64,000 bases of DNA from Amblyomma americanum (taxonomy: Eukaryota > Arthropoda > Arachnida > Ixodida > Ixodidae): NCBI RefSeq assembly GCF_052857255.1, contig NC_135505.1, forward strand, positions 141,954,343-142,018,342, in the 5' to 3' direction. The notes under the pieces are model-generated. The model was not told the origin of the DNA. It was given only the letters and a program-made list of their open reading frames with translations, and made no database searches. The position numbers and the translations under genes were made by a program. Below are positions 1 through 13,434 of the stretch, in pieces (positions within the stretch are counted from its first letter, which is position 1; each line of letters starts with the position of its first letter).

Positions 1-1427
<1,427 letters not shown>

Positions 1428-1430
1428 ATT

Positions 1431-1461
<31 letters not shown>

Positions 1462-1790
1462 TACAAAATACCTCTAAAGGCCCTCAATTTGAGGGTATTA
1501 CATGGGGGGGGGGGGGGGGGGAGGTACAGGCAAGATTCAAAAGTAAGAAATAAATAAGCAAAAAAATTCAAGAAACTACAAACAAAAAACAGATAAAAGC
1601 ATATGGATCGTTGGAATAAAAATACAAAACCGACATAATTAAACATTGAAGCATAAATGGCAAGAAACAGAAACATTAACGGAGTAAAATTAATACAAGT
1701 TATACAATGTCTATCCACAACGGCGTGAAAAATAAAACAACGAGAATTATCAATAACAGAACTAAGAGACAAAAATCTAATGCACTGGTA
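1428..1790 (-). mobile_element. CR1-like LINE 3' end
   Basis: Read on the minus strand, this is an AT-rich 3' untranslated stretch, then a long C-run (the G-run at 1504-1521), then 'atgtaataccctcaa' with its complementary 'ttgagggccttta', and finally (AAAT)n ending near 1428. Paired complementary GC words just before tandem AAATA repeats are typical of CR1-type LINE 3' ends. No reverse transcriptase is present. The left end of the array is clear; the 5' border near 1790 is a guess. Confidence 0.65.
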
Positions 1791-2493
1791 AGTTCACAAC
1801 CTACTAAATGATTTTACGCAGAAGTTACGCAGATGAGTTGGATTTGAAAGCCATTTAAAAATTAGTTGTCGCTTCGCTCCACTAGAGCTGACCCATTATT
1901 ATGAAGCATTTCTGGAAAATAACTTTTACTGTATTGAAGCAGATGGTGTTTTTCACTAATTTCACTGTTTCGTAATTTCCGCAGCTCGCATACCGGTCTG
2001 AGAAGTGAAATTGGCTTGACATTTTGATACTTTTCTCAGTACCTCTAATCTGGACTGCTCCTATATACGATGAAAAAAAAAACACCTCGTGACCGCTTGG
2101 CGCTTCTATAAGGCAGTCCTGGTTTATGTCACTTCGTTGAGCACTATACCTCGTTCAGACCCTCCCCAACGCTTTTACCATCGCATTCCTTCTTTTCTAG
2201 ACGTCATATCTCTCAAGTCACGCTAGTAAAGGGAGCAGAGAAAGTGAATGGCAGGAAATGCAATCTGGGAGTCCACAGTGGATATCGCAGTTTTCGGTGC
2301 ATTCCGACCTTTTTTCATCTCTTCTCATTCAGGCCGACGCTTATCCCGGTAGCGTTAAACTGCCACGAACGAATGTCACTCAACATCATGCGCCGGAGAA
2401 ATTCGGTGCAGTGACTTGAAAAGCCACTCAACCTCGCCAGAGCAGCTGTATCACTCGGGCAGTGAAAACTACCTACAGTGCTCACTAGTAATC
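1791..2493. other. No gene seen
   Basis: AT-rich at first, possibly more of the LINE 3' untranslated region, then apparently unique sequence. No feature can be supported. Confidence 0.4.
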
Positions 2494-2643
2494 ATAATGC
2501 AGACAAGTTTCGCAGCAAGAATAAAACGCACACAGAAGACGAGGAACAAACAAGACACGACTCTGCTGCAACAGGCTGTGCTCTTGTTTGTTCCTTGTCT
2601 TCTGTGTGCGTTTTATTCATGCTGCGAAACTTGCCTGCATTAT
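2494..2643. repeat. 150-bp hairpin (foldback) element
   Basis: The left arm 2494-2555 and the right arm 2581-2643 are near-perfect reverse complements (about 62 bp each), separated by about 25 bp. Each arm runs from 'ataatgcagacaag' through 'cgcacacagaagac' to 'ggaacaaacaaga'. Mismatches are few. A plus-strand frame crosses it but is a by-product of the palindrome. Confidence 0.92.
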
Positions 2644-2683
2644 GAATAGCAACCAACTAGCCCAAACCACCGTGTTACTTCAC

Positions 2684-2900
2684 AGTAATCACTAGTGTTC
2701 AGTAGGTCACTAGTCTTCACTAGTAATCACTAGTGTTCACTAGGTCACTAGTGTTCACTAGGTCACTAATGTTCACTAGTGGTCACTAGTAATCACTAGT
2801 GATCACTAGTGTTCATTACGTCACTAGTAATCACTAGCGTTCACTAGGTCCCTAGTGGTCGCTAGTGACACTAGTGTCCAATTGCACTAGTGTCCACTAT
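2684..2900. repeat. Degenerate minisatellite rich in ACTAGT
   Basis: About twenty imperfect units of 9-12 bp, of the type 'tcactagtgt' alternating with 'tcactagtaa' and 'tcactaggtc'. ACTAGT is itself palindromic, so the array is dense in short inverted repeats. Confidence 0.93.
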
Positions 2901-3549
2901 CATTCCAACAGTGTCCTTTGGAGCTACGTTCGAAGTAGGTACTGTTTTTGCACAGCCAGCGAGCGCTTGCGTTCGGCTGGTCAATTCGGTGCAACGTAAT
3001 GACGCTTCGTTCGTGGAATAGGAGCTTCTTGTTTCGAAACTGCCTGACGAATATTCGCCTTCGGTCAACCGCCAAGTAAAACACGCATTCTCCTGAATAC
3101 TTCTCTATAGAGTTCGGATGGAAGCCTTCCAGTCCAGTCCAGTTATTGGCGCTCTATTTTGTTTTACTCTCTAGAATTTAAAATATTTGAACCCTGTGGC
3201 AGACCATGTTGAGGATCTTCATATCCGAAAATGCGCTAACTAACAACTAAGTCCCACTTGAAATTCACTTTATATTTTTAATCCAAACACCTTGTTTGTT
3301 TCGTGAAAGGGTAATCCTATGTGCGCCGATATTAGGTCATCATGCCTGACCGAAGACGTGCACAGTGATTTAATCCTCGGTCATTTTGAACGGGCCGCTG
3401 TAGAACTTTCTCACAGGCCTCGGCAAAGAAATCAGCAAAGAAAGCCAATCGTGGATTATTACGAATCTGATGCTTCGTGGGACCACGGCTTAATGCACGA
3501 GGGTTGCCTTGAGCGAGATATATTCCTTGAGTGATGTTTCTGCAAATAT
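2901..3549. other. No gene seen
   Basis: Short frames on both strands (for example 3319-3534 plus) show no recognisable domain. Confidence 0.45.
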
Positions 3550-3783
3550 GGTTTATGGAGCTTTATTATCCCCAAGCGACTGAGGCTATGAGGGACGCCG
3601 TAGTGAAGGGCTCCGGTTAATTTCGCCCGCCTGGAGTTCTTTTAACGTGCACTGACATCGCACAGTGCACGGGCCTCTAGAATTTCGCCTCCATCGAAAC
3701 TCGACCGCCGCGGCCGGGATCGAACCCGCGTCTTTCGGGCCGGCAGCCGAGCGCCATAACCACTGAGCCACCGCGGTGGCCGC
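3550..3783 (-). mobile_element. Ruka-like SINE, full length, tail type 2
   Basis: On the minus strand it starts with a tRNA-like head ('ccaccgcggtggctcagtgg', A-box), then 'cgggttcgatcccgg' (B-box), then 'gaggcccgtgcactgtgcga', and 'gagggcttcactacggcg'-type sequence read from the other strand, and ends in a 'tttatgg' tail. This type lacks the 'gatatatgagacagata' tail of the other copies. Confidence 0.92.
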
Positions 3784-6053
3784 CTTTATATGTAAATAAA
3801 TAACAAATAAAAAATAATGATTGAGGGCCAAGGACATCACCGTTTCAATGTGGTTCCACTGTGCCATCGCTTTCTGGCAGGCAGTGTAGTTGTACCGCAC
3901 CCACTCTCTATACGCATGTGCAGGGCTGCACATATCTGTGCAGGGACGGGAGCACGCACTAATCAGGCGGGAAGCAAAAAAAAAAGAAAGCAAGTGCCCA
4001 CGGCGGGCCTGTTAATTAACATTCCTGGATGCTCCGGCCAAGACAGGACGGACGGCCTTTCCGAGCCGCCATCTTTCTTTCAAACAGCCTGGCCACGTGC
4101 GGCGAATTACTAGAGCGCCACCCACCTACTCTGCGTACTGCGGCTGACTACCAGAGCGAAGCTATAGGCGCAACGGGGGGATTTGTTGCGTTTTTTCTTA
4201 GCTCCCGAAGATGTCCGGGGAAGGGTGCAGGTGACAGATGGGGTGTATGGAGAGGGTGTATGATGGACGTACGAGAAAAGAGAAAACGGTGTCGTCCGAG
4301 ACCTCAAGTAGTGCCGAAGTAAAAATCAGACAGGCGCTCTTCTTTTAATTGCGAGGCAGCGTTTGGCTTCGCGTGGCGTTGACATGGCGGCCGGCCCCCT
4401 CGGTGGGGCTACAGAGTTGGAAAGTGAGGTGCGGTCGAGTTAGAATGGCGTGGAAATGTGTTAGGAGTCCAGCTACGGATATCCACTGGTCAGTTCGTTT
4501 TGACGAAGAACGCTAGGGGACTCTGGCGTGGCGTTAAGTGAAGGTGAAAAGATATCAATCGAGCAGTGCCTTCGTTACTTGTGTTGTCCTTTTCTCTTGG
4601 ATCCCGTGATTAAATGAAATAAACATGAATGGGTTTTCGCTTGAACGCGCACTTGAACGCTTACGTTAGCCAGGCCCACGGTGACCGTATAACCACGTAG
4701 AACCGGCTCGTGAAAGGCGCCTCTTCCTGAGTAACACTCCTTTTAACCAACACGTGAACATGAGAGTTCTCTGTCACGACGCATTACGCCGGGAACGTTT
4801 ACTCCCATCAAAGTGCCCTGAACGCCGATCACCGTATACATGCCCAACATTCGTAGACAAGAATTTTGAAAATTAAACCGCAAGATACTGGTATAGACAT
4901 ATTGAACGTAACGGTCCATTCTTCCTGTATGAAGCAAAATCTTTTTTATGCAGTGTTTCCATCGCTCCCACCCAGCAGTTAAGACCGCCACAGGAAATCA
5001 ATGGGGAATGCTTTTGACGGTAGCAAAAACGTTTATAGCAAAAACAAAAAATCCAAGCCTGCCGGCGGGCGACGTGCGGATATATTAACAGTTATAGTGA
5101 AAGCTTGCAATATATAAATAAATTACGCTAATAAGTTTAATGCTTCTGTGCAGAATTGTTGGGCATGAGAACGCGGCGAGCGATTAACGGGAGGCAACAA
5201 TCCAACCGCGATTCCTATTCCACCCTCGTGGCGCCATCTCTCGCCTTTCTCACGCCTTTCATCCTCCCTTTCCAAGGTAACCCCGAAACCAGCCTCAAAG
5301 CTCGCCACCACCTTTCGAAATAAAGCCGACGACTCGCGCACACACGGACCACTGTATATAAACACGTGGGAAAAGCGCGCGAGCTCAGAAAGAGACCCGC
5401 TCCGACTCGCCCCGGGGCCGGGGATGCACGATGGCTAAATGACGGGTTGCATAGCACGCACACGGGGCGAGCGCAAAAAGGCAGCCCCTGAAACCGCTTC
5501 CCTGCGGCGCCAGTCCAGCCGCCGTCATCGTCTCTGGCGTATTAACGGCAACGCGGCACGCAAGCGTCTTCATCCGTACTCAGCTTCGCGCGAAGCTCTC
5601 TTTCGCACGGTCACTGGGCGAGCCAAGACCTGCAAAAACGTCCCGTGCACAGCGAATCGCCATGGGCGCCCCTGCCGGAGGTTTGACAAACAAATTTGGT
5701 CTTGAAGAGAGTATAGTGGAGTTTAAAGACGGGTAGGCCTAGCTCGTTTATAGATATGTAATTAGGCTGAAGCTGATGTGAAGATAGCGTAGCACCAATT
5801 ACTCTCAAACGGTGATGTGAACTTTCCGGTTAGAATTAAGACGGCTCTTTACCAGAGACCGGATTGACTATTTGGGTCTTTCGAAATTCTAGCTGGAATG
5901 CAGCACATGCGTTGGGGTTGCTGCCTTTGTGAACGGTCTTGACAGCACTAGTGTTCTCCTTTATCAGTTGTGGTTTCTAATTTTCCCGACTGTAAACTTT
6001 GTTTTCCTCCGTGCTTGTCTTAAATGAATGTAGCCTTATACTGATAATGAGAG
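3784..6053. other. No gene seen
   Basis: Mixed-composition sequence; the section from about 3900 to 4480 and that from 5150 to 5700 are richer in G and C. Overlapping frames of 60-110 codons occur on both strands without a recognisable domain. I cannot exclude a short exon. Confidence 0.4.
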
Positions 6054-6232
6054 AGTAATTACTCATTGGCATCCACCCAGCAGCAGCCATATGGCCACAA
6101 AGGAAAGCCATACAGTTTCTCAGACACTTCGTAGTTAAAAGAACATTCGTCGTGGCCCGGGGTTCGAACCCGGGACCACCGCTTCACCGAATCAGCCGCT
6201 CTACGAGCTGAGCTAACCGGGACTGCAAGCTT
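6054..6232 (-). mobile_element. tRNA-derived SINE, second family (copy 1)
   Basis: On the minus strand the element opens 'gtcccggttagctcagctcg' (A-box), has 'gggttcgaaccccgg' (B-box), and continues into a body with 'ctttcctttgtggccatatg' and 'ggatgccaatgagtaattac'. The acceptor-stem ends do not pair as in a working tRNA, so this is a SINE head and not a tRNA gene. Confidence 0.88.
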
Positions 6233-6325
6233 ATTGTTGGGCGAGAGCGAATTGATCAATAACTCGAAGTGGGAACTGTGTTGGTCGAATGTTTTAGGCG
6301 AAGCCCCAAGGTGGAGTAAATGAGT

Positions 6326-6502
6326 AATAAGGGAGTAATTACTCACTGGCATCCACCCAACCGCAGCCATGCGGCTACAAAGGATAGCTATACAGTTTTC
6401 ACAGAAATTTCACAGTTCAGAAAAATGCGTCCTGGTGCGAGGTTCGAGCCCGGGAACACCACCTGTTCGCAGCAGTCGCTCTACCAATTGAGCCATCCCG
6501 GA
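6326..6502 (-). mobile_element. tRNA-derived SINE, second family (copy 2)
   Basis: Same family as the element at 6054, same strand. Its head reads 'atccgggatggctcaattgg' with B-box 'gggctcgaacctcg', and its tail ends in 'gccagtgagtaattac' near 6330. Confidence 0.88.
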
Positions 6503-6681
6503 TCAATCAAATGGTGGAGCAGCTGCCCAGGAGAGGCGGTGGTCCCGGGTTCGAATCCCGTACCAGGACGCATTTCTCTTCAACTACGAAGTTTGTGTGA
6601 AAACTTTACAGCTTTCCTTTGTAGCCGCATGAATGCGCTTGGGTAGATGCCAATGAGTAAATACGCTCTTATTACAAGTCT
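6496..6681 (+). mobile_element. tRNA-derived SINE, second family (copy 3, inverted)
   Basis: A third copy on the plus strand, head to head with copy 2; the two share 'tcccgga' at the junction. The A-box is degraded ('caatcaaatggtggagc'), the B-box is intact ('gggttcgaatccc'), and the body carries 'ctttcctttgtagccgcatg'. Confidence 0.86.
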
Positions 6682-9569
6682 TCTCCACATTGGGCGATTC
6701 CCGTAAACGTTGGACAAGCCTCGCAATAACTTTGTTCCCGAGACCGCGCTGTCATAACATCTGCGCTTTTCGTTAAATTTCAATCATTTTGAGCCGGCAC
6801 CTCCTGGCTCGCTGCCCCTTCCTGCTTGGTGACCTCCAGACGAACCACTAGTTCTCATCAAATACAACCACTTGCCCAACCCTCTTCCTCCATCCTGGAA
6901 CGCCTGGTTGGCGCCGCCCCAACCGGAAGACTAACTAGCTGTGGTGGGGCAAGCTTATGAGCGTCCCGGACGCTCAGTTTGCGACATTTTGTAATGTGGG
7001 TTTTTCTTCTCTCATTTCCACTGTCGTGAGTCCAAGTAGGTCCTCTGGAAGGCAAACTCAGTCATCACGAACCCCAATAACTTCCGCTTAGGCACGAAAC
7101 GTATAGAGCACAATGCCACAGGTGGCACATCCTCAAGAGCACCCACTGCCCATTCTTGATCGTGCCAAAGCACAGAACGGAGCAAGGGACGTGGAAAAGG
7201 ACATCCCATATTGCCACTTTTACGCTGTGTAAGGTGCGTGAATGGATAGCTGAAAGCTAGGCCAAACGACTACCGCAGCCCGCTTCATGGCCCGAATTGT
7301 CCTGGCTCGGGCCCACGGTGACAATCACGATAAGCTATGATGCCACTTCCATCGCAGTACATTCCAAAGAACGCCCGCAAAGGAACAGGTGCACATGCCA
7401 AAAGGGCGTATGCGATTCGGCACAACACAGCAACAGTAGAATATGTGCCCACACATACAACTCGTTCCTCTATAGTAACCCGCACGGCCAAGGTACTCAA
7501 CTGTCGCATTAAGATGCTAATAAGTGAGCCGCTCTGTGGTCATACGTGGCCTATACGCTTCCTACTTTTTACCACACCCTTCCCCTGCCTCACACCTATC
7601 CGGGATCCTCATGGCAAGGGTAAGCGGCAATGTATTCCGTGCCAGTGATGACCGCATTTGCCCAGACGTAGACGAGTCTTCCTGTTCGAACGGTGGTCAG
7701 TGGGTGTGATCTGTCCTCCCGCCCGTTGTTCACTTTGCGCTGTCAAATGTGCTGCAAGTACCCCACTCGTTGGCTATGTGGGGCGGAGAACGGAGAGTTC
7801 AGATGGTCATGTGGTACAAATATGCCTCGAAGCGGGAATTGTTCAGAGGGAAGAAGGTGTCTTCCTTCGGGCCAAAGAAGGATGAAAGGCCTGGGAGCTT
7901 TCAATACGAAGATGGACACTTTTCGGACTTCCCGACTTAGTACTGAGGCGCCACAACACCAAGGTTCCTTTTTGTTTTCATATCTTGCCCGCCCTTTACA
8001 GTATGCACGTTATCGGAAGGCAGAGCTACCATGTGACCTCCAGGTGGTGACACCAGCGGTTCACGACTATTGTGGGTGATTGCATGCATGGCGACGTAGA
8101 TCTGCCAAGTAGCCCATTTGTGCCTCATACTCCAGATCTTAATTAAGATCTACTTCTTGCTACGGTTGAGCAGCTACCGGCAGAGTAACTGTAAGTAACC
8201 TCAACTCAGTCAACTACCAATTACACTTCGTTCTAGAAGGCAGGGGAGATTTTTCACCTATCCGGACGCCCGGTAGACGACCAATACACGTTACAGAAGC
8301 TAAGCCGAGGTGCTCAACTGCCGTATTGCCATGTCTGTTCCTTCCCTCAGTGATACGAGCCACGGTGATCCCATTCGATGCAAACGAGGCAATGCGCATT
8401 CCATATGCACTGAGTGCGCTTCGTATGAGGCCACCTCGGCGACTCCGCCGCGCGAGCTAGTCCCACACCGCCTCTCCGTCAGTCTTCGTCGGCGTGGGAC
8501 CAAAACCCCTTCCTGTTAGGCAGCACGCACTCGCAAGCAGCCGTTGATCAGGGCCGACTCATCGGGCCCCAAGGAGGCATCCTCCTGACCAGTCCTTCCG
8601 TATCGCACGCACACGCAGGCTATTCCGGTTAACCTCCCCGCTCTTTCTCTTAGGACACTAACAGACATATACCATGTGCATATAGTAGCGACAGACAACG
8701 GAGCTCACGACCCTGAGGAATATAAAGGTGGCAAGGAGGAGGCTGGGAAAGGGGGTCCGCTGTGCATGGCCGCGCTAATTGGTCCCGTCCCCCCCTGCGG
8801 GATCGACCCGCTTTGCATGCCCGGTGGCCATCACCAGGCCTAGCAGTGCAGCCGAGGCGGGAGGGAGCTTCGTTTCACCACCCGCTTATGGCTTCGCTGG
8901 CCGTAAGCGCTGGCCTGTGCTCGTTGGCAGCGCGTGTCTGCGAGTGCGTGCGTGTGTGTTTGAGTGCAGCAGTGTATATTATTCTGGAGTGCGTGTGTAC
9001 GGGCCGTTGAAGGCCCCGAAGGTCGGCCGACCGTCGGGCCGTCCTGCTTAGACCTGGATGAATTGCGCGCAGTGCACTATAAAGTCACAGCTGCGACTGT
9101 TGCGCTTGTCCCATTAGGAGAGAAGTAGATGCAAAGCGCCACATTTACGAAGCCTTCTTTGGCGAAACGTCGTCACACTCAAGAATAAATGAACTCAAAT
9201 GCAAATTAGAAATCTTTGAGCATCACCACAGAGAAAGATGACTCCAGACAACGGTATTCTACGAGTATGAAGCAGTTCTGTCAGCTGAAATACTCAAAAC
9301 CAGTGCGCGTGTTAACACTCCAATAAGGACCGAAGAGAGATCGAATACTTCAACAAGAACATAATCCTTCCCGGCGTCTTAAATACAGGCAAAACACGTA
9401 ATGAGGTAAAATAATAAACAATGTCGTTCTCAGTTGACCCTGACACACAGAGAAAATCTTCAAGGTGCAAGGTCACAGCGAGAGCTGTGCGCATCCGCAC
9501 ACGCCCTAGACTGTTCCTGGTATGCTTCTGCAATTCTTTTCTCAATGTTTTCTTTGCACCGCGTTCGTC
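6682..9569. other. No gene called; diverged coding-like patches
   Basis: The interval has balanced composition and many overlapping frames. Two cysteine-rich patches, 7690-7880 and 8340-8420 on the plus strand, look like decayed zinc-binding segments of a mobile element, but neither is convincing. The section 8750-9050 is GC-rich, with a GTGCGT-rich stretch at 8935-9000. Confidence 0.35.
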
Positions 9570-9640
9570 CCCATCACACATGGCGCTGTCGAGGTGTCCA
9601 CAAAGGATGAGACAGCTACAGCGCCTTTCCTTTCTACACG
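9570..9640 (+). mobile_element. Diverged Ruka-like SINE tail
   Basis: The words 'gaggtgtcca', 'gatgagacagctaca' and 'gcgcctttcctttc' occur in the order and spacing of the type 1 SINE tail. No head or core remains. Confidence 0.55.
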
Positions 9641-10564
9641 CCCTCGGCTAACCCCTCCTAATCTAACGTATAAGCGCAGGAGTTCTACCGCTCGCAGGGT
9701 TTCCCAGCCCTCGTGCGGCACTGCGCGCAATTAGCCTCCGGACCCGAGAAACACTGAACGCCTCATTGAGCGGCCATGGAGGCAATCGAATACTCGTTTT
9801 CATTCCTTTTGCTTTCCTTGCTTCTTCGCCAATGACGTCGACGCCCTTCTGTGGCGGTTCTTGGGTCATTTATGAGCGCCCGCATTGTTTCGGCTGTAAC
9901 GGCGGCCTGGGTGACCTTGTCGCCTCCCAGCGGCAATCCTGATTCCGTTCACGAAAGAGTGCTCCTTCATTTGCTTTCTTTGTTTCCCTGCCCACACTTC
10001 ACATCTTCCTTACTTTAGCCCTTAGCGCGCGTGAAGGTCTAGAATGAACAGTCCTTAGCCCTTTCTCAACCCATACCGTTTCGGGGCGTTAACAGGAATA
10101 TATAACGATCACAGGGAACTTCGCTTTTGCTGCGTCCCAATGGTGGTAGGGTCTGGTGTGACCGGGAACGCGTTCAATGAAGTGTAAGCAACAATGCCAC
10201 TCATGCTCATAGACTTTGCATGACTGCGCCTGTGTGGAAAACGCGGACATGATTCAAGCGAAAGAGACGAGACGGAAACTTATGGCTGAATTTTTCTTGC
10301 TACATTTTAGACACCCATTAAATTTAGGAAATAAAAAAAATTCAGAAAGAAAATGGATACCTCAAACATGTCACCGGATAAGGGCGTCGAATAGCCGTTC
10401 AAAGTAAGCAGTAAGTTTCCGCGCATGCGCATTTGCTCAAAACTCTTATGCTGTTTGTACTGGTTTCAAAAAACAGTGCTTTTTATTCCTTGTGTTCTGT
10501 ACAATAGTGAAACCATGCAAGAATTTATGACAAACAAATATTGAAACGGTATTAGAGCTCCTGA
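9641..10564. other. No gene seen
   Basis: Unremarkable sequence with no supported coding region or repeat. Confidence 0.45.
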
Positions 10565-10698
10565 TACGCTGTAACAAATACGCCTATATGGGAGTACTAA
10601 AAATGGAGTCAGTTGTCCTCTAGCGCGCACACTTTTATGAAAGGAAGTCCGCTAGAGGGCAGCTTACTCCATTTCTATTCCTTCCTGTTTAGAGTGTA
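10565..10698. mobile_element. Palindromic MITE, ACACTCTAAA family (copy 1)
   Basis: The outer ends are 'tacgctgtaac' and 'gtttagagtgta'. Inside, 'cgcctatatgggagt' and 'ggagtc..tcctctagcgcgc' fold against 'ccgctagagg..ttactcca'. The central part is 'acttttatgaaagg'. The whole element reads as one long imperfect inverted repeat and has no coding capacity. Confidence 0.82.
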
Positions 10699-10819
10699 GT
10701 TACTAGAAGCAAACTCAGAACTGTTCAGGGAAGTGTGAAGATATCACAGGCGTCACGCATATGTGAGTAAACGTCAGCACATGTTATATGAGGAAGCGAA
10801 ATGAGCAGTAACTGCCTCA

Positions 10820-11070
10820 CTTCTCGGTGGGCACCTCAACCACGCCGTGAGGAAAGGGATGAAGCAGGGAGTGAGTAGGAAAGAGGCGCATTAGTGGAGG
10901 GCTCCGTATTATTTTCGATCGACTGTGCTCTTCGCTGACGTGCACTGACACTGCACAGAACACAAAGGAATTTTCACATTTCTCGTCCACCGAAATGACG
11001 CTGTCGTGACCGGGATTCGGTCCCATGTCCTTATGCTCGGTAAGCGAACGCCACGACCATTGGGTTACTA
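10820..11070 (-). mobile_element. Ruka-like SINE, diverged full-length copy
   Basis: On the minus strand: head near 11070, B-box-like 'ccgaatcccggtcac', core 'cagtgcacgtcagcga', 'cggagccctccacta', and a tail matching 'ggttgaggtgcccacc'. It is clearly older than the copies at 28 and 40 kb. Confidence 0.75.
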
Positions 11071-13281
11071 CACTGTGAAGGACCTTCACAGCGCGACGGC
11101 GTAATAATAGCAATTCTAAAATCACTGTGAAGGGGATTTTCTGGCCTCAAAGGAAAATAAATTCCGGAAAAGTAAGTAGCAGAACGAATTGAGTAGCAAT
11201 AGTCGAATAAAACAAGGTGTAGTTTAAAGCCCTCGATTTGTTCTAGAATTAAATAAAAGATGACATACATAACGCTCCGCGAGCAAAAGAGAAAGATGTC
11301 TCCTATGTGCTTTCATCGCATCGAACAGAATGCGCCTCCTATACACGTCTTGTTACATATGCTTTGCTTTTATATACTTGTTATATAAGCGTTCTATATA
11401 AGTGCTTGCCCTGCTGTTTTTGCAGCCCTCGTAAAGGTCAGGAGGTTGAATGGACATTAAATAAGCATGCAAGGACAGGACACTTTGAATTCCAGAACCT
11501 CGCGATGATGTTTAGCATCTAGAGGTGCCAAGTTATAAATTTAATTAGGTTGGCAGTTGTTAACCAGGAAATCCTTTCCACAAATCATTACACTACTTAC
11601 AAACCTGTAAATCAACTTTAAATAGAATGTCGGAACGATGCAATTAGGGATACATCTCAATAAGAGTGTTGTACAACACAGATCACATCGAAAGAAAGAT
11701 TCAGCAATGAGAAGGGGAAAGTAGCACAGGGTGCTTGTAGAAAGGGTTCGATTTCTTTCACCCATGGGGAGATTTATGCGTTTGCTGAGGTTTGCATTTG
11801 CTCAATGCATTTCTGTGACTCTCTTCACTCGTTAAAAATGGCTCTGCTCAAAAATAGAACATGTTCCTCCTCCGATATTCTTCCGTCCGTGTCGGGTTTC
11901 TCATCCGGCGTAACCTGAGCTGTTGCCTTCAGCTTAATGGTTCGGAACAGGCCCCGCGTACAAGCCTGATCGAAGTCTTGCATTCGAGACCTGCAGTCAC
12001 CCGAACCGCCCTGGGATATCCCGCGGAAAATTCTGCTTACTCTCACGCTCGTTCCATGCAGATCAAGGAAATGCTTGCTGGCTCCACGCCCAGTGGAGTT
12101 TCCGTTAGCATGCAGAGGCGACTGCAAAATATCCGCTTCACGCTAGACCCGATGTTGCAAGACGAACGGCCATATCTCCTAAACTCTGAAGCCGTCCCGC
12201 GTCATTTGAATTTAGACTACAGGGGAAAATTCGCTCTTTCATCCAAGCCGCACAGTATGTCAGGCGAAAGGCGGCGATATTTAGTTCTCCTGGAATGACA
12301 TTTGTATTTGCTAGCGCGGGGGCTAGCAATTGTAATGTGTAATTAAAAGCCAAGCCAGCTAGTACGCTTGCAGTAACCACGGACGTTCGGAACAGCCGTA
12401 AGCTTTCCTATGGAATACCGGCGCTCAACAGAAAACTGTTTTGCAGCAAAACAGTGGCAAAATGCACCGAGCAACTCCAACTTGGCCTTGGGGATAGACA
12501 ATGCGCTTATTCAGTCTGTCAAACCGGCTGTGATCGGTGTGATAAGAACAATGCAAGAATAAATGGTGAGTCATGAGCACGTGCGAAAAGAAGCAGTTGG
12601 AAACCCCCACGTGAAGTCCTCGAAACAAGAGAACAGGGTTAAAAAAAATCGCTGTAGATAGCCCAACGTTTCCAAACATACATGTGTGTCGTAGCACACG
12701 CATATTCGTGTTGTACGGTGACAACACAGTCTTGCAGAAGTTCCGGGATGATGGAGAATCGTAAACAATTGCTGGAGCAGCTGAACTTGCTCGTGAAACG
12801 TATACCTGCTTTCATCACTGAAAGCTGTGGGCGCCTAGTCATGTACACACGAAACAAGCAAACAACGTAAGTGAAGTAACAATAGAGCAGAAGCAACAGC
12901 TGTACTGAACGAATCAACATCAATCTTGTTTCTACTTCCACAGTTAGCGATCTAATGGCGTGTTTATCGGGAACATAGTTAGCCTTTTGGAAAGGAATCA
13001 TTCCAAGCCGAACTACAAAAACAAGCCACTCCGAAATCTGACAAGGCGAGGATTAACTATTCTGTTTCTTTGCTTTCTAGCAAGTAGGCAGTCTCATTTG
13101 CAGCTAAAAATAACCTGACGTGGAGGACACACCTGCCTTCGCTGCAAATCTCTCCTCTAATGCCACGCAAACCGTCTGCAACAGATGTTTCGCTGCAGTG
13201 ACAGCCAGGGGCGCTCCCCGCGTACGCGCTATAACGGAGAGACAGGGAGAGAAAAAAAGAAGAATGATGTGTGCCACCAAC
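11071..13281 (-). other. Probable first intron of the ChaC gene
   Basis: This sequence follows the donor GTTGGT at 13281. I looked for the expected next coding block, a WGVAY-like motif followed by REKGGY, on the minus strand and did not find it here or further left. A plus-strand frame of 145 codons at 11861-12298 and a 100-codon minus frame at 11825-12127 overlap each other and match nothing I know. No other repeat family is obvious. Confidence 0.45.
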
Positions 13282-13434
13282 CTTGTCCGGTGTTCCACGA
13301 TGCTTGTCGTTGCCCTGCCAAAACCTCCGGTCGTAGCCACGGATGTAGCCTATCTGGCTTCGCACGAAGTCGAACCCAGGGTTCCACACCAGCGATCCGT
13401 AGCCGAACACCCAGATGCCAGACGACGAGCCCAT
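13282..13434 (-). CDS. ChaC-family gamma-glutamylcyclotransferase, exon 1 (partial gene)
   Basis: This 51-codon exon encodes the N-terminus of a glutathione-specific gamma-glutamylcyclotransferase. The family cleaves cytosolic glutathione to 5-oxoproline and Cys-Gly. Seen here: a short MGSSSG leader, then IWVFGYGSLVWNPGF (residues 7-21), which holds the YGSL substrate-binding loop of the fold, then GYIRGYDRRFWQGNDKHRG (residues 29-47), matching the family's Y-x-RRFWQG-x-x-x-HRG block. The ATG has a purine at -3 and G at +4. The frame ends after PDK at AAG|GTTGGT, a fair donor in phase 0. Homology stops exactly there and the frame continues into low-complexity sequence, so I place the exon end at 13282. 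The catalytic glutamate lies in later exons, which I could not find in the window. The short leader resembles CHAC2 more than vertebrate CHAC1, but the ortholog is not settled, so no symbol is given. It is not a retrocopy, since the coding sequence breaks at a splice donor. Confidence 0.9.

Noticed and set aside
2684..2900. Possible CRISPR array
   Set aside because: Units are 9-12 bp and variable with no unique spacers, and the genome is eukaryotic.
6131..6570. Possible tRNA genes
   Set aside because: A- and B-boxes are present but the acceptor stems do not pair, and each is followed by the same SINE body.
7690..8420. Zinc-finger-like cysteine patches that might be an IS-type transposase or a retroelement ORF1
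   Set aside because: The cysteine spacing is irregular, frames are short and no second landmark of either family is present.
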